Assembly (NCBI GenBank): GCA_003254925.1
Contig: QANZ01044545.1
Location: 22,791 to 86,790 of the forward strand
From: Chamaecrista fasciculata
Taxonomy: Eukaryota > Streptophyta > Magnoliopsida > Fabales > Fabaceae
Direction: 5' to 3'
DNA length: 64,000 nucleotides
Below the pieces are notes generated by a model, which searched no databases, had not been told where the DNA came from, and saw nothing but the letters and a program-made list of their open reading frames with translations. This document shows positions 31,930 to 43,620 of the stretch, one piece after another. Made by a program: the position numbers and the translations under genes. Position 1 is the stretch's first letter, and each line of letters begins with the position of its first letter.

Positions 31930-34795
31930 AGAACCGGACCGAACGGTCCAACCGGTCTGACCGCCAACCGAATATGAAAGCGAGTGGGTTCGACCAAAAA
32001 AACAAACTGTCAGTTGGACCGGATTGAACCGATTTTAATCAGACAAAACCGGCGAACCGGGGTCGAACCGCTGGACCGAACCGGTGGTCAAACTATTTTT
32101 TTCTTTGAATTTTTTAAAAAAAAAATCTCAATTTTTTTTTTTTTTTGCTTATTCTCTCTATTCGTTTTCTTATTTGGTCATTTTTCTCTATTTTGTGTTG
32201 AACTTGAAATTTGAGGGCCGAAACGTTGAATTTAATTAACTATTATGAATTTATGACTTATTAGATCTTGTTTATAATACATTAAGTCCAATTACTTGCT
32301 TGAAAAAATGCATTTTATCTATAATCTTTTGTAGTAGAGAGAAAAATTATATTATTTAGATGAAGAAATGTATTTAGTAATAAATTAAAGGGTAAATTGC
32401 AATTTGGTACCCTGTGGTTAGGTGCGGTTCCCCTTTGGTACCCTGAAAGAAAAATTTTTGCATTGTGGTACCCCGTGGTTTGCTCCGTTAGCGATTTGGT
32501 CCCCTGAGGTTTTTTTCTGTTAGGATTTAATGGCAAATGTACGTTAAAATGTCAAAAATCTCCCAAAAAGTCTTCTCTTATGCGTTTAAGTCCTTTCCCT
32601 TTACTAAAAGGGATCAAAACATAAAGAATTAATTATAAAAGGGTCTTTAGCATTCTAATATTATAGATTTTTCTCCTTTTCATAAGATTTCTTTTAAATA
32701 GGTCATGATTTAATTACACTTTAATCCCAAAAGTTTATTATCTTTATCAAAATAGTCCTTAGAACCTCAAAAGATAAATGAGCATCTATGATTAATCAAA
32801 AAATCCCTATATTCAACTATAATTTCCATTCAAGTACACTACAAACAAATCAAAACCCCCAAATTTTTCCAAAATCAAGCCCCACAAATCAAAAACCCTC
32901 TCATCAACAAAATCAACATCATCAACAACCAATTTCTTCATACCCTAAGGAATCAAAATTCAAAACTAAGGAATTCAATTTCTTCCTCAATTTTCCAAAA
33001 TTTGGCATAAATTAAACATCACCATAAATTAAAAAAAATTACACATCACCATAAATTAAAAAAAAAATTACACATAACAATTTTTTACACATCATTATAA
33101 TTTTTCTCTCCCCCTAAACCTTCATCCAAAAATTACAAATAAGTCCTAAAAATTATAAATAAAAGAAAACGCATTGTTCATCATCTTCATCTTCCTCCTA
33201 AAAAAATGTTCATCATCTTCCTCCTCTTTCAGTCTCATCATTCCTTCAATTTCATCATTCCTTCAGCCTCATTATTCCATTATTAGTACCTAGCTAGTCA
33301 ATTTTCGTCCCTTTCTTCTGTTAAAATAATGAACCACCATCGTTGACGGAACTCCGTGAACCACCACCGTTCCCGAAAATGCAGAACCTCCAAACGCACC
33401 ACCGTCGACCATCAACGCAGAACTTCGTACACACTTGTATAGGAACGCCGGGAATCGCCGAACTACTGTGTGTTCACTGCCACCGTCCGTCGAACACGGA
33501 ACAAACAAAATGCAGAAAATTCGAACCCGAGCAAGATGACGCACACCCACGGCGGAAAATCACCATCATTGACGATCTCTGCTAAACCGGAAACCACGAA
33601 ACCAGATCTGATATATTTAGGAATGATTTTCGATTCAGTAAAAATTTGTGAATGGGGTTAGGGTTGGGAATTTGGGAAATTTGTGGTTGAAGGAGGAGAG
33701 GAAAATTTGGGAAAAAGATTCAGTAAAAATCAATTTTTCATTATTTTTAACAGAAGGGATGAAAAAATTGACTTAGCTAGGTATTAATCATGGAATAATG
33801 AGATTGAAGAAATGATGAGAGTGAAGAAATGATGAGACCGAAAGAGGAGTAGGAGGAGGAATGGAGATGATGAACATTTTTTATGAACAGTGCGTTTTTT
33901 TTTTTCATAATTTTTAGGATTTATTTTTAATTTTTGGATGAAGGTTTAGGGGGAGAGAAAAATTATAATGATGTGTAAAAAATTGCTGTGTAATTTTTTT
34001 TTTAATTTATGGTGATGTGTAATTTTTTTAGAGTTTAGGGTTTAGGAGTTTAGAGTTTTAGAGTTTAGGGTTTTTAATATTTTTAAGGACTAAATTGTAG
34101 TGTTTGAAAGAGTTTTGAGACACTTTACAATTTTATTTTGAGGATTTGAGACTAATTTGTTTGTAGTGTACTTGAATGAAAATTGTAGTTGAATATAGGG
34201 ATTTTTTGATAAATCATAGATGTTCATTTGTCTTTTGAGGTTCTAAGGACTATTTTGATAAAGATCATAAACTTTTGGGATTAAAGTGTAATTAAATCAG
34301 GACCTATTCAAAAGAAATCTTATGAAAAGGAGAAAAATCTATAATATTAGAATTCTAAAGACCCTTTTATAATTAATTCTTTATGTTTTGATCCCTTTTA
34401 GTAAAGGGAAAGGACTTAAACGTATAAGAGAAGACTTTTTGGGAGATTTTTGACATTTTAACGTACATTTGCCGTTAAATCCTAACAGAAAAAAACCTCA
34501 GGGGACCAAATCGCTAACGGAGCAAACCACGGGGTACCACAATGCAAAAATTTTTCTTTCGGGGGTACCAAAGGGAAACCGCCCCTATCCACAGGGTACC
34601 AAATTGCAATTTACCCTAAATTAAATGCATCTCTTAAACCACAAACAAAAAATATATAGTATTTATATTTAATATATTAAAAATAATTATTTATTGAGTC
34701 ATCCGGCCCGACCGATGGTTCAACCGATTAAACCAAACAAACTGTGAACCGAATACTTATTCGAATCTCTATCCGGTTCGGTTCTGACAACGCTA
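31930..34795. mobile_element. hAT-like element (ACCGG-rich ends) split by a MULE
   Basis: The left end has TGTCAGAACCGGACCGAAC and the right end the inverse CGGTTCGGTTCTGACA. The left part (31930-32389) is rich in ACCGG/CCGGT blocks. The two parts are separated by the 2.2-kb element at 32390-34616. The outer target-site duplication could not be read. Confidence 0.6.
32390..34616. mobile_element. Foldback MULE with ~930-bp inverted arms and exact 9-bp duplication
   Basis: The ends are GGGTAAATTGCAATTTGG and its exact inverse. The flanks are taaattaaa at 32381-32389 and 34617-34625. The arms pair, with gaps, from the ends to about 33335 and 33738 (for example CTTCTGTTAAAATAATGA against its inverse), leaving a loop of about 400 bp. 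The loop is GC-richer (for example CATCGTTGACGGAACTCCG) and may be captured gene DNA, though I do not recognise it. The right arm contains the TTTAGGG / GGACTAAATTG module of the 23947-26126 element. No transposase is seen. Confidence 0.9.
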
Positions 34796-34799
34796 AAAA

Positions 34800-35016
34800 T
34801 TAAACAACATCATGCTTCATAACTCAAACAACTACGCACTACTTGTGCTAAGTCACGTACATTATTTGAAGTTTAAAACAAAGTGATTAATTTTTCAAAT
34901 AATAATGAGAATAAAAATACAATTTAAGTCCTTTAATTCAATGCAAAAATTTAATTTTAGATTTAGTCTATTGACTTTTATAAGTTAATAAAAATAGTAT
35001 AATTAGTAACTGGTAA
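34800..35016. other. Short AT-rich spacer
   Basis: No gene or element is recognised between two insertions. Confidence 0.4.
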
Positions 35017-35025
35017 TTTTTTTAA

Positions 35026-35601
35026 GGCAAAACACTCTTTCGTGCCCCTAACGTTTGCGGTGATTTTCAATTATGCCCTTAATGTTTCATTTGTGTCAGT
35101 TGTGCCCCCAATGTTAAACGTTAGTTTCAATTATGCCCCCACCTCGTTAGTGTACCATTTTTCGGAACTTTTGAGCTTCGGTCCGTGTTAATTTCAGTTT
35201 GTTTTGATAAATGAGTTTATGGGTACTCATTTTCGGCTCCTAAGGATCATTTTGCACATGGAAATTTTGAGAAAAATGCTTCATTTTGCTGCATTTCTTT
35301 TTGGTCCTTTTTGGGGATTATCGAGTCCGATTTTCTTCGGATTTGGGGCTATTTTGATCTTAATCTTTGAAATTGATCCAAGGAATCAAGTTTGTGATGT
35401 CCAAAAATTAAAACCCATATGAAATCTGATCAAAACAGAGCTCAAATCGTGCGAAAATGGTATTTTTTTTGTGGATGATTGAAATTGAGGGCATAATCGA
35501 AACTAACGTTTCACATTGGGGGCACAACTGATACAAATGAAACGTTAGGGGTATAACTGAAAATCACTGCAAACGTTAGGGGCACGAAAGGGTGTTTTGT
35601 C
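35026..35601. mobile_element. MULE-type non-autonomous element, exact 9-bp duplication
   Basis: Left end GGCAAAACACTCTTTCGTGC; right end is the inverse of GACAAAACACCCTTTCGTGC. Flanks are tttttttaa at 35017-35025 and 35602-35610. The arms of about 120 bp contain CCCCTAACGTTTGC and AATTATGCCC motifs. The centre (about 35160-35470) shows no coding potential I trust. Confidence 0.85.
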
Positions 35602-35869
35602 TTTTTTTAATATAAACATTGAGTATAAGAGAGTTTTATCATTTATTTATTTGTCTGTGTATTTCATATATAATTAATAAATCCTTGATGTTAATTGTAA
35701 TTTGACATTTTAGTCCCAATTCAATATTTTTTTTGTTTAACTAGATTAATAATATTATATTTCAAGAAAGTTGTTTTTTTTTGCCCACTCAATCTTCGAA
35801 GTTTTGCCCTTACTAATTCATATTTGACCAGCGTCACGTATATGATTACGATCGGAGAGTCTTCCAACA

Positions 35870-35962
35870 AGAATAATTACATTTACAAATTATATATATT
35901 ACTAAAATTTGGAGGGGGGGTGGCAAGGCCCCCACCGGCCCCCTGGCTCCGTCCCTGCCAAC
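35870..35962 (-). mobile_element. Terminus of a GGGGGGC-type transposon
   Basis: On the minus strand it begins CAGGGACGGAGCCAGGGGGC and soon reads into a G-run and AATTTTAGTAATATATATA. The same pattern starts at 63936 on the plus strand. This end sequence is common in plant genomes; I infer a hAT-type element. The other end was not found. Confidence 0.5.
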
Positions 35963-35999
35963 AACGGCGTCATTTCGGGAGAGAGACTATTTTGGAGGC

Positions 36000-37010
36000 T
36001 GAGAAACGACCCTAGAGCTTAAGTGGTGTACGAAATCAGTGGGAATTTTGAATTCTTGTTCGAAAACTTCGATTTTGGTGGATTTGAGGCTTTGGAAGTG
36101 AAGATTTGGGAGTTTCCTCTTAGGGTTTTTCTCATCTCTTCTTTTTTTTTTTTCTCTTCCCCTTTATGTTCACCATGGTTGTAGTTTTCATTTTCTTGAA
36201 TATGTAGGCTAGGTTTTATATTTCTCTAAGATTAGAACTACTTAGTAATGTAATTTGACCGATTATTTACTTTGATTGTGGATGATTATGGTTTTGAAGC
36301 TCAATCAATGAGTTTGATATGTTCTCCTTCTTTGATTGGCCACCAAATTGGGAATTTTCATAAATTGCTTTGTTTTGTGCTTGAGAGAGATTGATTGAAG
36401 CTAGGTTTTTCATTGTTTGCCTCTATATTCTATTTTCTAATGGAATCTGTTAATAGGATAGAGATATACCTATTAGCCTATGGGACCCCAATTGAACTTG
36501 AACTAATGCATTGATATAATTAGTTCACCACATAAATATAGGTGGGTTAATTAGAATCAATAGGCTTATAATTAACTGAAAGGTAATTATAGGTAAGTAA
36601 GAGTTCAGGGTTACCTTTGTCATAATCATAAGTCCATAATCAGAGTGGGTATTATCATTTGTGGCGCAATGATAGCTTAGTCATCCGATAAATCCAAGTA
36701 TTTCTCCATTTTTTATCGACTTTTATAGTTTTTTCTTGTATTCAATTTAGTCCCTTATTCATAGTTTTGCTTTAGTTATTGAACAAATACACTTTTACCG
36801 GCATTTCTTAGCTTGTTTATAATTTGTATAGTCAAATCAATCATTTCTTGTGCCTTGAATCGCTTGTACTTCACATTCGGGGAGTCCCTAAGAGAATACG
36901 ACCTGGCGAGTATCATTATACTACATATTAAGCCGGTCTTTTTGGTGCGCATCGCGACGTGCTCGATCAAAAGTGGTGTCGTTGCCGGGGAGACTCCTTC
37001 CCTCATCAGA
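36000..37010 (+). mobile_element. Gypsy-type LTR retrotransposon remnant (LTR and primer-binding site)
   Basis: The stretch has the style of a Ty3/gypsy LTR, ending near GTGCTCGATCA (36969). Four bases on is TGGTGTCGTTGCCGGGGA (36974-36991), which differs at two positions from the TGGCGCC-type primer-binding site complementary to the 3' end of tRNA-Asp. GAATACGACCTGGCGAGTA upstream is a usual LTR R/U5 feature. No gag or pol coding sequence is readable nearby, so it is an old fragment. LTR start not defined. Confidence 0.55.
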
Positions 37011-37199
37011 ATTGGCCATGGAGATGGAGGAGAATGGTGGAGGTGTTGTGTGGAGAAGAGGAGGACGAGTTGGGTGAAATGTGAGATGAGAAAGATGTGT
37101 GAATGAGGGTTTTATGATTGGTGAAATTTGGGTCAGCTTAGACACTAAATTTCGGGTCCCTAGTGTTTGGTTTAGGGTTATTTGAGTGAAAATCGTGTT

Positions 37200-38060
37200 T
37201 GGGCAAATGAAAATATGAATTCAGCATCAAAAACACGATTTTGGGCCGTTAGCTCCCCAACGGCTGACCAATGGCGGAGGCTACTGGAATTGAGGCCTTT
37301 AGTCTGCCGGCAAGGCAAGAGGCAGCTGCCCAACGGCTAAGTCTATAAAAATGGTGTTTCATCTTCGTTTCGCTCCCGACTTGATTCCGCTTCGATCTCA
37401 GCCTTCTTCCATTTCAATCCTTGGGTCTTTGGATCCTCAAAACCAACAATTACATCAAGATAAACATGTAAAATCTCAAGGGAAGATATATATATATATA
37501 TATATATATATAAACACTCAAAACTTGAGAGAATTACACAAAAAGCTGATAAAAGGACCAAAATGCAATTGTGATTTCAATGCAACAATTATCATATCCA
37601 GAGGTCTAAAACACCTAAAATAGGCTATAAAACATTACAAAACACATCCAAAGACCTCTAGAAAGCATGGTATAAACCAGCTCAATCAAGGTAATTAGTT
37701 AAGTGAAGTTGCTAAGTATGGATAATCCCAGGAAGTTCTTCACATTTGGAATCTAGGAATACCTTCGGTGTTCAATTTGGATTATGTTATTGCATTTGAA
37801 TTTTGTTTAGTTTAAACTTTTATCGGTATTTTCCGCTTAGCTTAAATGAAATGTTGTAGTCTCTGTTTAGAGTGAACTCGTGAGTAAATTCTCAGTGGGA
37901 CGATACCTAGTACTCAAGCCTAGTATATTACTTCAATAGTGTATGCTTGCACTTAGATTTTATATATTTAAAACTTGTACTAAAAAGAAATAACCCAAAA
38001 AAAGCTTCAAAAGAGTACTTGTGTGTGATTCGAGCTTCATCTCAAATGATGAGCCTACTT
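37200..38060 (+). mobile_element. Second LTR-like remnant
   Basis: A TCTATAAAAATGG promoter-like box (37343) and a downstream CAGTGGGACGATACCTAGTACTC block (37890-37912) followed by TATATTACTTCAATAGTG resemble gypsy LTR sequence and echo 36870-36930. A TA microsatellite lies at about 37485-37511. No termini were identified. Confidence 0.4.
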
Positions 38061-38104
38061 ATGTAAGTAGTTTTGGCAAGTCACTTCCTTGCTAATATAT
38101 ATTT

Positions 38105-38300
38105 GGTAAAAGTGCTCTTGGTATTTCAAAAGTTTTTTTTTTTCAATTGTACCCTCAATATTTTAAATTTGAGTCAATTGTACCTCCAAATTAGGGGTAG
38201 AATTGAAAAAAAAAAAATTAGGGGTATAATTGATCCAAAAAATTTTAGGAATACAACTGAAATTGACCTTATATTTTATAGGTATCAAGAGTACTTTTAC
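38105..38300. mobile_element. MITE
   Basis: Ends GGTAAAAGTGCTCTTGGTA and inverse GTATCAAGAGTACTTTTAC. The inner opposed blocks (TTTTTTCAATTGTACC, GGGGTATAATTGATCC) give a near-perfect foldback of about 196 bp. Confidence 0.65.
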
Positions 38301-38364
38301 ATATATATATTTTTTAAAGTTCAAATTTATAAATTTGTATTTTGTAAGTTTAATAGTTTTTCAT

Positions 38365-39660
38365 ATTTATAATTAGAAAATTAGATTATAAGAATATTTA
38401 GGATTTAAGAATATTTTAATATTTAAAGAATTAGATAATTAAAAGAATTAGATTATAGGAATATTTAGGGTATAGACAATTAAAAATTAGATTATATAGG
38501 TAGAGATACTTGTCGCGACTAGGGATGGCACCCCCACAGGGTGGGGACGGCCCCATCCCCACCAATCCTTGTCCTTTCCGTCCCCGTTCCTGATCTCCAC
38601 CATCGGGATGAGTTTTCTCCTATCCCCATTCCGCGACTCCCCACAGTTCCCATAGAGATCCCCACAGTATAATTTTTTTTAATAGAAAACTAAGAATGCA
38701 TTGAATTAAAGTACAAAATCCAACAATAAACACAGATTGAAGGCAATCTGGAGGGTACTCTTTCCAAACAAACAATTATTATCTAATTAGCAATAAATAA
38801 ATATAATATGAACTCAGTCTCTTGGTACACCCCTGATCAAAGCATCAATAGAGATAATATGTCCATTTCAAATTTATTACAAAACCTAATCCAATAAATA
38901 ATTTAGTTTCAATTATAAAATTTCATTCAAACAAACTCCAATTAGACAAAATACAATGCAAAGAACATAAAATTTGAGACTACCTAGCATCTCCCACATG
39001 ATTAAAATAATTATCGTCCACAAAGAGTCAAAGACTAACACCCTAAAACCACTATCGCTCATAAAAGAAGTTACATTTTTCTAATGGATGAAAATTTTCT
39101 GTAATTATAATATATATATATATATATATTTAATTCGAGGCTGGGGACTCCGCGGGGCAAGGTGTATACTCCCCGTCCTCATCCCCAAATTACATTCGAG
39201 GTAAAATTTAACCTCATCCCCAACCCCGCGTGAAATTTTTCCGTGTATCTGGGGATCCCCGCGTGTATTGCCATCTCTAGTCGCGACGTGATGAATTAGA
39301 TTAGATTATAAGAATAATATTTAGGATTTAGATAATTGAAAATTAAATTATATAGGTAGGGACACTTGTTGAGATGTGAGCAATAACATATTTAGGATTT
39401 AGATAAATAAGAATTAGATTATATAGATAGGGACACTTGTTGTGATGAATTAGATTAGATTATATTATAGGAATATTTAGGATTTAGATAATTAAAAAAT
39501 AAATTATATAAATAGAGCCATTTGTCACAACGTGAAATTTGATTATATAGGTAGAGACACTTGTTGCGACAACATGATGAATTAAATTAGATAGACAAAT
39601 AGATAGATAGATTAAAATTAAATTAGATTATAGGAATATTTAGTTTATAAAAGATGAAAT
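38365..39660. repeat. Minisatellite, ~60-100-bp degenerate units, split by a hAT element
   Basis: Units around TTAGGATTTAGATAATTAAA, ATTAGATTATATAGGTAG and GACACTTGTTGCGAC recur about five times at 38365-38519 and 39280-39660. The interruption is the hAT element at 38520-39279. Confidence 0.8.
38520..39279. mobile_element. hAT-type non-autonomous element with exact 8-bp duplication
   Basis: Ends TAGGGATGGCA and inverse TGCCATCTCTA; flanks gtcgcgac at 38512-38519 and 39280-39287. The subterminal parts are G/C-rich (GGGTGGGGACGGCCCC, CCCCGCG). The middle is AT-rich with a TA tract at 39110-39129. No transposase is encoded. Confidence 0.93.
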
Positions 39661-40625
39661 TATACAATTTTCGTTGCACTACCTGCAATCTCATCTTTCA
39701 TGGTTTTTTTCGCTTCACTATGGATTCCGATAAAGCAGAGTAAGTCTACATTAATACCTCATCTTAGTTATAATTTATTCAAATCTTTGGTAGTCTTTTT
39801 ATCTTTTATTAACTTCGACGATTCTTTAACTTATTTTAAGTTGTAGAGCAGTTCTTGATTTCTTCTCAATGACAATATCATAAGATTATCGAGACCACAA
39901 CATCATTGATATGTCGTCTTCCCCTATCACCATGTAATGAATTGAACTATTCTTTTTGGGCTTTTTAATATATAATACCTCATTGAAGATTACTATGATC
40001 GTTGAAGATTCAAGATGTTCAAACTCTGAAAGTCAAGTAGGCAATGGAAGATGCAAATATGAGAAACTATGGCCAACTGAACTTGTGTTACACTTGTATT
40101 GGAATGAAATGTCACTCAAAGAATTACAAATCTACATACGTTGTTCTGAAGCATTCTCTCTCCGTTCACAAGAATTTGCATTTTCGTTGTGCTACCTGCA
40201 ACTATTTCTTCTGCACTGAGTTGATGATCACCATGTTAATTATGCAATGAGTGAAAGATACCCATCGGAGAAATGGTTTGCCAATGCCGATGAGGCTCTT
40301 GTATATATATGGCAGCATTTTTTTACATAAACTTTTAATAACGTTGTTGAGAGGAGAACGAATGTGTGGATTCCTATAGGTGAGCGACTGAGTCATAAAA
40401 TAATATTTTTTTTGTTTGAAAAGTTGGAAAATAAACATTTTTTTTGTTATTTCCTCAATTTAAATTATTATTATCTATTTATTTTATAATTTCTCAAACA
40501 TATTAACTAATAATATCTTGAGGTTATAAGTAATTAAAAAGTAAAACAAAATCACTATCTTTTATGAATTTTCTTAGAAAATAACACATATCTTAACCGG
40601 ATGCCTTAAAGATATGGTTAAAATT
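39660..40625. other. Intergenic stretch with a weak cysteine-rich frame
   Basis: A block near 39671 (TTTTCGTTGCACTACCTGCAA) recurs in diverged form near 40181 (TTTTCGTTGTGCTACCTGCAA). A 68-codon frame at 40044-40250 has spaced cysteines (CYTCIGMKC, RCATCNYFFC) but no recognisable family. Not called as a gene. Confidence 0.35.
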
Positions 40626-40978
40626 AGGCAAAAGCATCCTTTTGATACACAAATTTTATATCAACTTTCAATTTCATCTCTAATATTTTCTTTTTGCCAA
40701 TTCCATCCCCAACATTTCATATTTTGGTCAATTTTATCATTTGCTCTTACTTTAGCTAAATATTAACGACAAATTCTACGTGACTAATGACATGTAATAT
40801 GTAAAATTGATAAAAAAAAAATAAATCATAACTCAAATTGAAGAACAGGATTAAGTCTGTCGATAATTTATTGAAAAAAGTTAGTCAAAAGATGAAATTA
40901 ACCAAAATATAAAATATTGGAAATAAAATTAAAAGTTGATGTAAAGTTTAATTAGAGACTGGATTAGTGCTTTTGCCT
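40626..40978. mobile_element. MITE, family shared with 47399 and 46414
   Basis: Ends AGGCAAAAGCA and inverse TGCTTTTGCCT, flanked by taaaatt on both sides. The inside has TCTTACTTTAGCTAAATAT and GTGACTAATGACATGTAAT, which recur at 47399-47770. Confidence 0.75.
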
Positions 40979-41214
40979 TAAAATTAAAACCATATTTTCA
41001 AAAAGAATTAATCATTTGGTCCCTATACTTTATTCAAGTTTTTAATTTAGTCCATACAATTTTTTTCATTAAAGTCCTCATATTTTGCAAATGGTTAGGT
41101 TTTAGTTTTTACTACTTAAATTTATCACATAGATATTTATTTAGAGCTGACTAAAACTACCAATAATAATGATATGAAAGTCTAATATTAAATTTTTAAG
41201 ACTTGGTCAAATTA

Positions 41215-41690
41215 CACGTTTGATCCCATATGTTTGAGGTGATGAATCGATCTAAATCTAGCCCTTTAATTTTATTTTTTTTAAATTGCTCATATATGTT
41301 TAATGTCCACAATTTTTTACCTTTTAGTCCTGAATAGTTGAATGTAGTCACATCTTTTTCATTAATGCAACAATTTTGAAATTACGAGTTACTTATAACA
41401 AGGTTTTTTCCTACTCAGTTGGAGTCGTCGATAAACAATGTCAAATTTTGTCTCGTTGATTGCTCATTTCACAGTCTAAAAGAGTGAAGTTAGTCATGAA
41501 TATTTCTCATTTCAAGTCTAAGGCGAAGAATTCGAATTTACGAATTACTTTTGACAATTTCTTTTTTTATTCAACTGAGAGCTGAGACCATATGCAAATG
41601 ATATCAAATTAGGGTCCAAAAGTGAGTTTGACACCCAAAAAATATAAAAAGTTATGAAAATATGGAAGACCAATTTCATATTATATATGT
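41215..41690. repeat. Repeat related to the PDC intron 1 insertion
   Basis: Blocks such as TTTTTTTATTCAACTGAGAG, AGTCATGAATAT and ACGAATTACTTTTGACA parallel those in 20665-21528. Borders are not defined. Confidence 0.45.
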
Positions 41691-41701
41691 ATATATATAT
41701 A

Positions 41702-41881
41702 CTAGGGGCTTTGCGTGCCCTAACGGGCACACAAATATGTATGTAAAATAAATAAGGGACTAAATTGTTAACTTAGTAAAGAAATAGAGACCAAATAGTA
41801 AATTTTCTCTTATTTTTAATTTCATAGACTATAATTTTAAACATGGACGACCAGAAAGGGGTGGAGCCATATAATATAAGA
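41702..41881 (-). mobile_element. Mini-Helitron-like element
   Basis: On the minus strand it starts A|TCTTATATTATATGG and ends with a hairpin, GTGCCCGTTAGGGCAC, then CTAG followed by T. These are Helitron-type ends, similar to the element at 47932-48242. Confidence 0.5.
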
Positions 41882-41884
41882 TAT

Positions 41885-42996
41885 AAAGATAAGACTAAGT
41901 CACCCCAAAGATATGAAACTAAAAATATAATTTGACCTTTTAAAACTTCAATATTAATCTTATATTAGTATATAATGTACATTTATTTCTTTTGCAAGTA
42001 GAGCTTTTGAAAAATAACATCATAACAAAATAAAGTATTTTTTAATTAAATAACATAATTAAGTATTAATGACTAAAGTTTAGAAATTTACAAACTTATG
42101 TAGGACTAAATGATAAAATTTTTCTTTTTAAAATAATGAGACATGCTAGGAAATGAGGAACTCCAATTTTAATTTCTAGAGACAAGTCTTTGTAATGAAT
42201 TTGGCATTGATATGAGAATAGATTATTTAACATCCAGTATATAATTAATTAGAAAAGTCAACATTATTAATAAAACCTACTTTGTCTATGTGGATGTTTC
42301 TCCAAACTTCCTACGTCCTCGAAGGAATGACAAGTAGATTCAAAGCATAGAATAGCTTTGAAACTAATGGAATATTTGGCGGCGCAAATTTGGCATTATT
42401 ATGAGTGCTAAAAAAGAGTCAAATTTTGAGTCAAAAAAGTGTTTTGCCCACAATTATTATATAGAATCTGTGGTCGCATCTCATGGCTCTCTAATTAATA
42501 GGTTTGTCCATAGGCGTAAAACTACATGCAAACTGGGTTGGCGACTTGGTGCACACGAAACTGACGAAAGTAGCTGGCTTTGGACTCTGGTTTTCTTTCA
42601 TTTTGAGCACAAACAAAATTAGTTTACAAAATAGCTATACATCATCATGAATTTTAGTTTAGAAAATAAATAAACACAATGTAATTTTTCTTTTTTTGGA
42701 TGGAAACACAATGTGTTATATTACACGTAGCCTACAAAATCAAAACCTTAGGAAAAAGCGAAACCATTGATTTTGTAGTGACTAGTGGCCGTTCAATAAA
42801 ATTCCAGCTGTGTCCGTGTCTAGTGTAAAATACACATGTACTACTTACAGAGAGGTCGGTTTGAAAGAGTTCGAGTTCTTTCTATTTATTTTCAAAACCT
42901 GATTCTTCTTTTTTACCTTTATTACAAAAAATAAAAATAATAAGCATGAAATAAGCTACTTTTTGAAAACTCCAATAATTTTCAAGAGCGTTGTCA
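41885..42996. other. Intergenic DNA
   Basis: AT-rich. A somewhat GC-richer stretch at 42300-42600 has a 73-codon plus-strand frame without recognisable features. No gene is called. Confidence 0.4.
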
Positions 42997-43001
42997 CCCA
43001 T

Positions 43002-43570
43002 TGTTGGATAGTTTGTAATATTATCAATGTGGATATTTTGGATAAAATAAATAAGAGTATATTTATAATGTATAATTAATTTAATATATTAATATATTAA
43101 ATTAATTATGTTTATATGATTGGTTTCATCAAAAGACATGAGAAATCTTTTTAAAAGGTGTCTATTAATAATTAATAGACATATCCTTTCATTTGAAAAG
43201 ATACATCTATCAAGTGGTGTCTTTCAATTAGTAATAGACACATCTTTTATTATGAAGAGATGTAACTTTTAGATAGTGTCTATTAGTAGTTAATAAACAC
43301 ATCTTTCAAATGGAAGGACATATCTTATGGATTATGTCTATTGGTCATTATAAATAGTGATCCAAACCACACAAGATAAAAGACAATATTTACTATGATA
43401 TAGTATGTTAAGTTCAATTCATAGACTTTGTTGTATCTTGGAAGGGGCTTGCCTAATTTTCCCCTGTATAGGCAATCACTCTTTAAAAAAGTGATTCGTC
43501 ACGCCTCAAAGCCATCTATTAATTTATATTCTTCCACTCATCTCTTTCTTCTATTTTATTATTTCTAACA
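43002..43570. mobile_element. Solo LTR (Copia-type by its ends), exact 5-bp duplication
   Basis: 569 bp beginning TGTTGGATAG and ending TTTCTAACA; flanks cccat at 42997-43001 and 43571-43575. The centre has about four degenerate ~60-bp units around GTCTATTAATAATTAATAGAC (43145-43350), then TTATAAATAGTG, a likely LTR TATA box at about 43359. No internal retroelement sequence follows, so it is a recombination product. Confidence 0.88.
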
Positions 43571-43620
43571 CCCATAGCTTATCTAGCCAAGATTTTGTTT
43601 ATTTTGAAACTACATTTTTT

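Noticed and set aside
36974-36991. tRNA gene fragment
   Set aside because: Only the 18-nt complement of a tRNA-Asp 3' end is present, as expected for a retrotransposon primer-binding site.
40044-40250. Small zinc-finger-like gene
   Set aside because: The cysteine spacing is suggestive (CYTC, RCATC) but fits no family I can name, the frame is short, and no splice partners were found.
43145-43350. CRISPR-like array
   Set aside because: The units are degenerate, in a eukaryotic LTR with exact target-site duplication, and have no uniform spacers.
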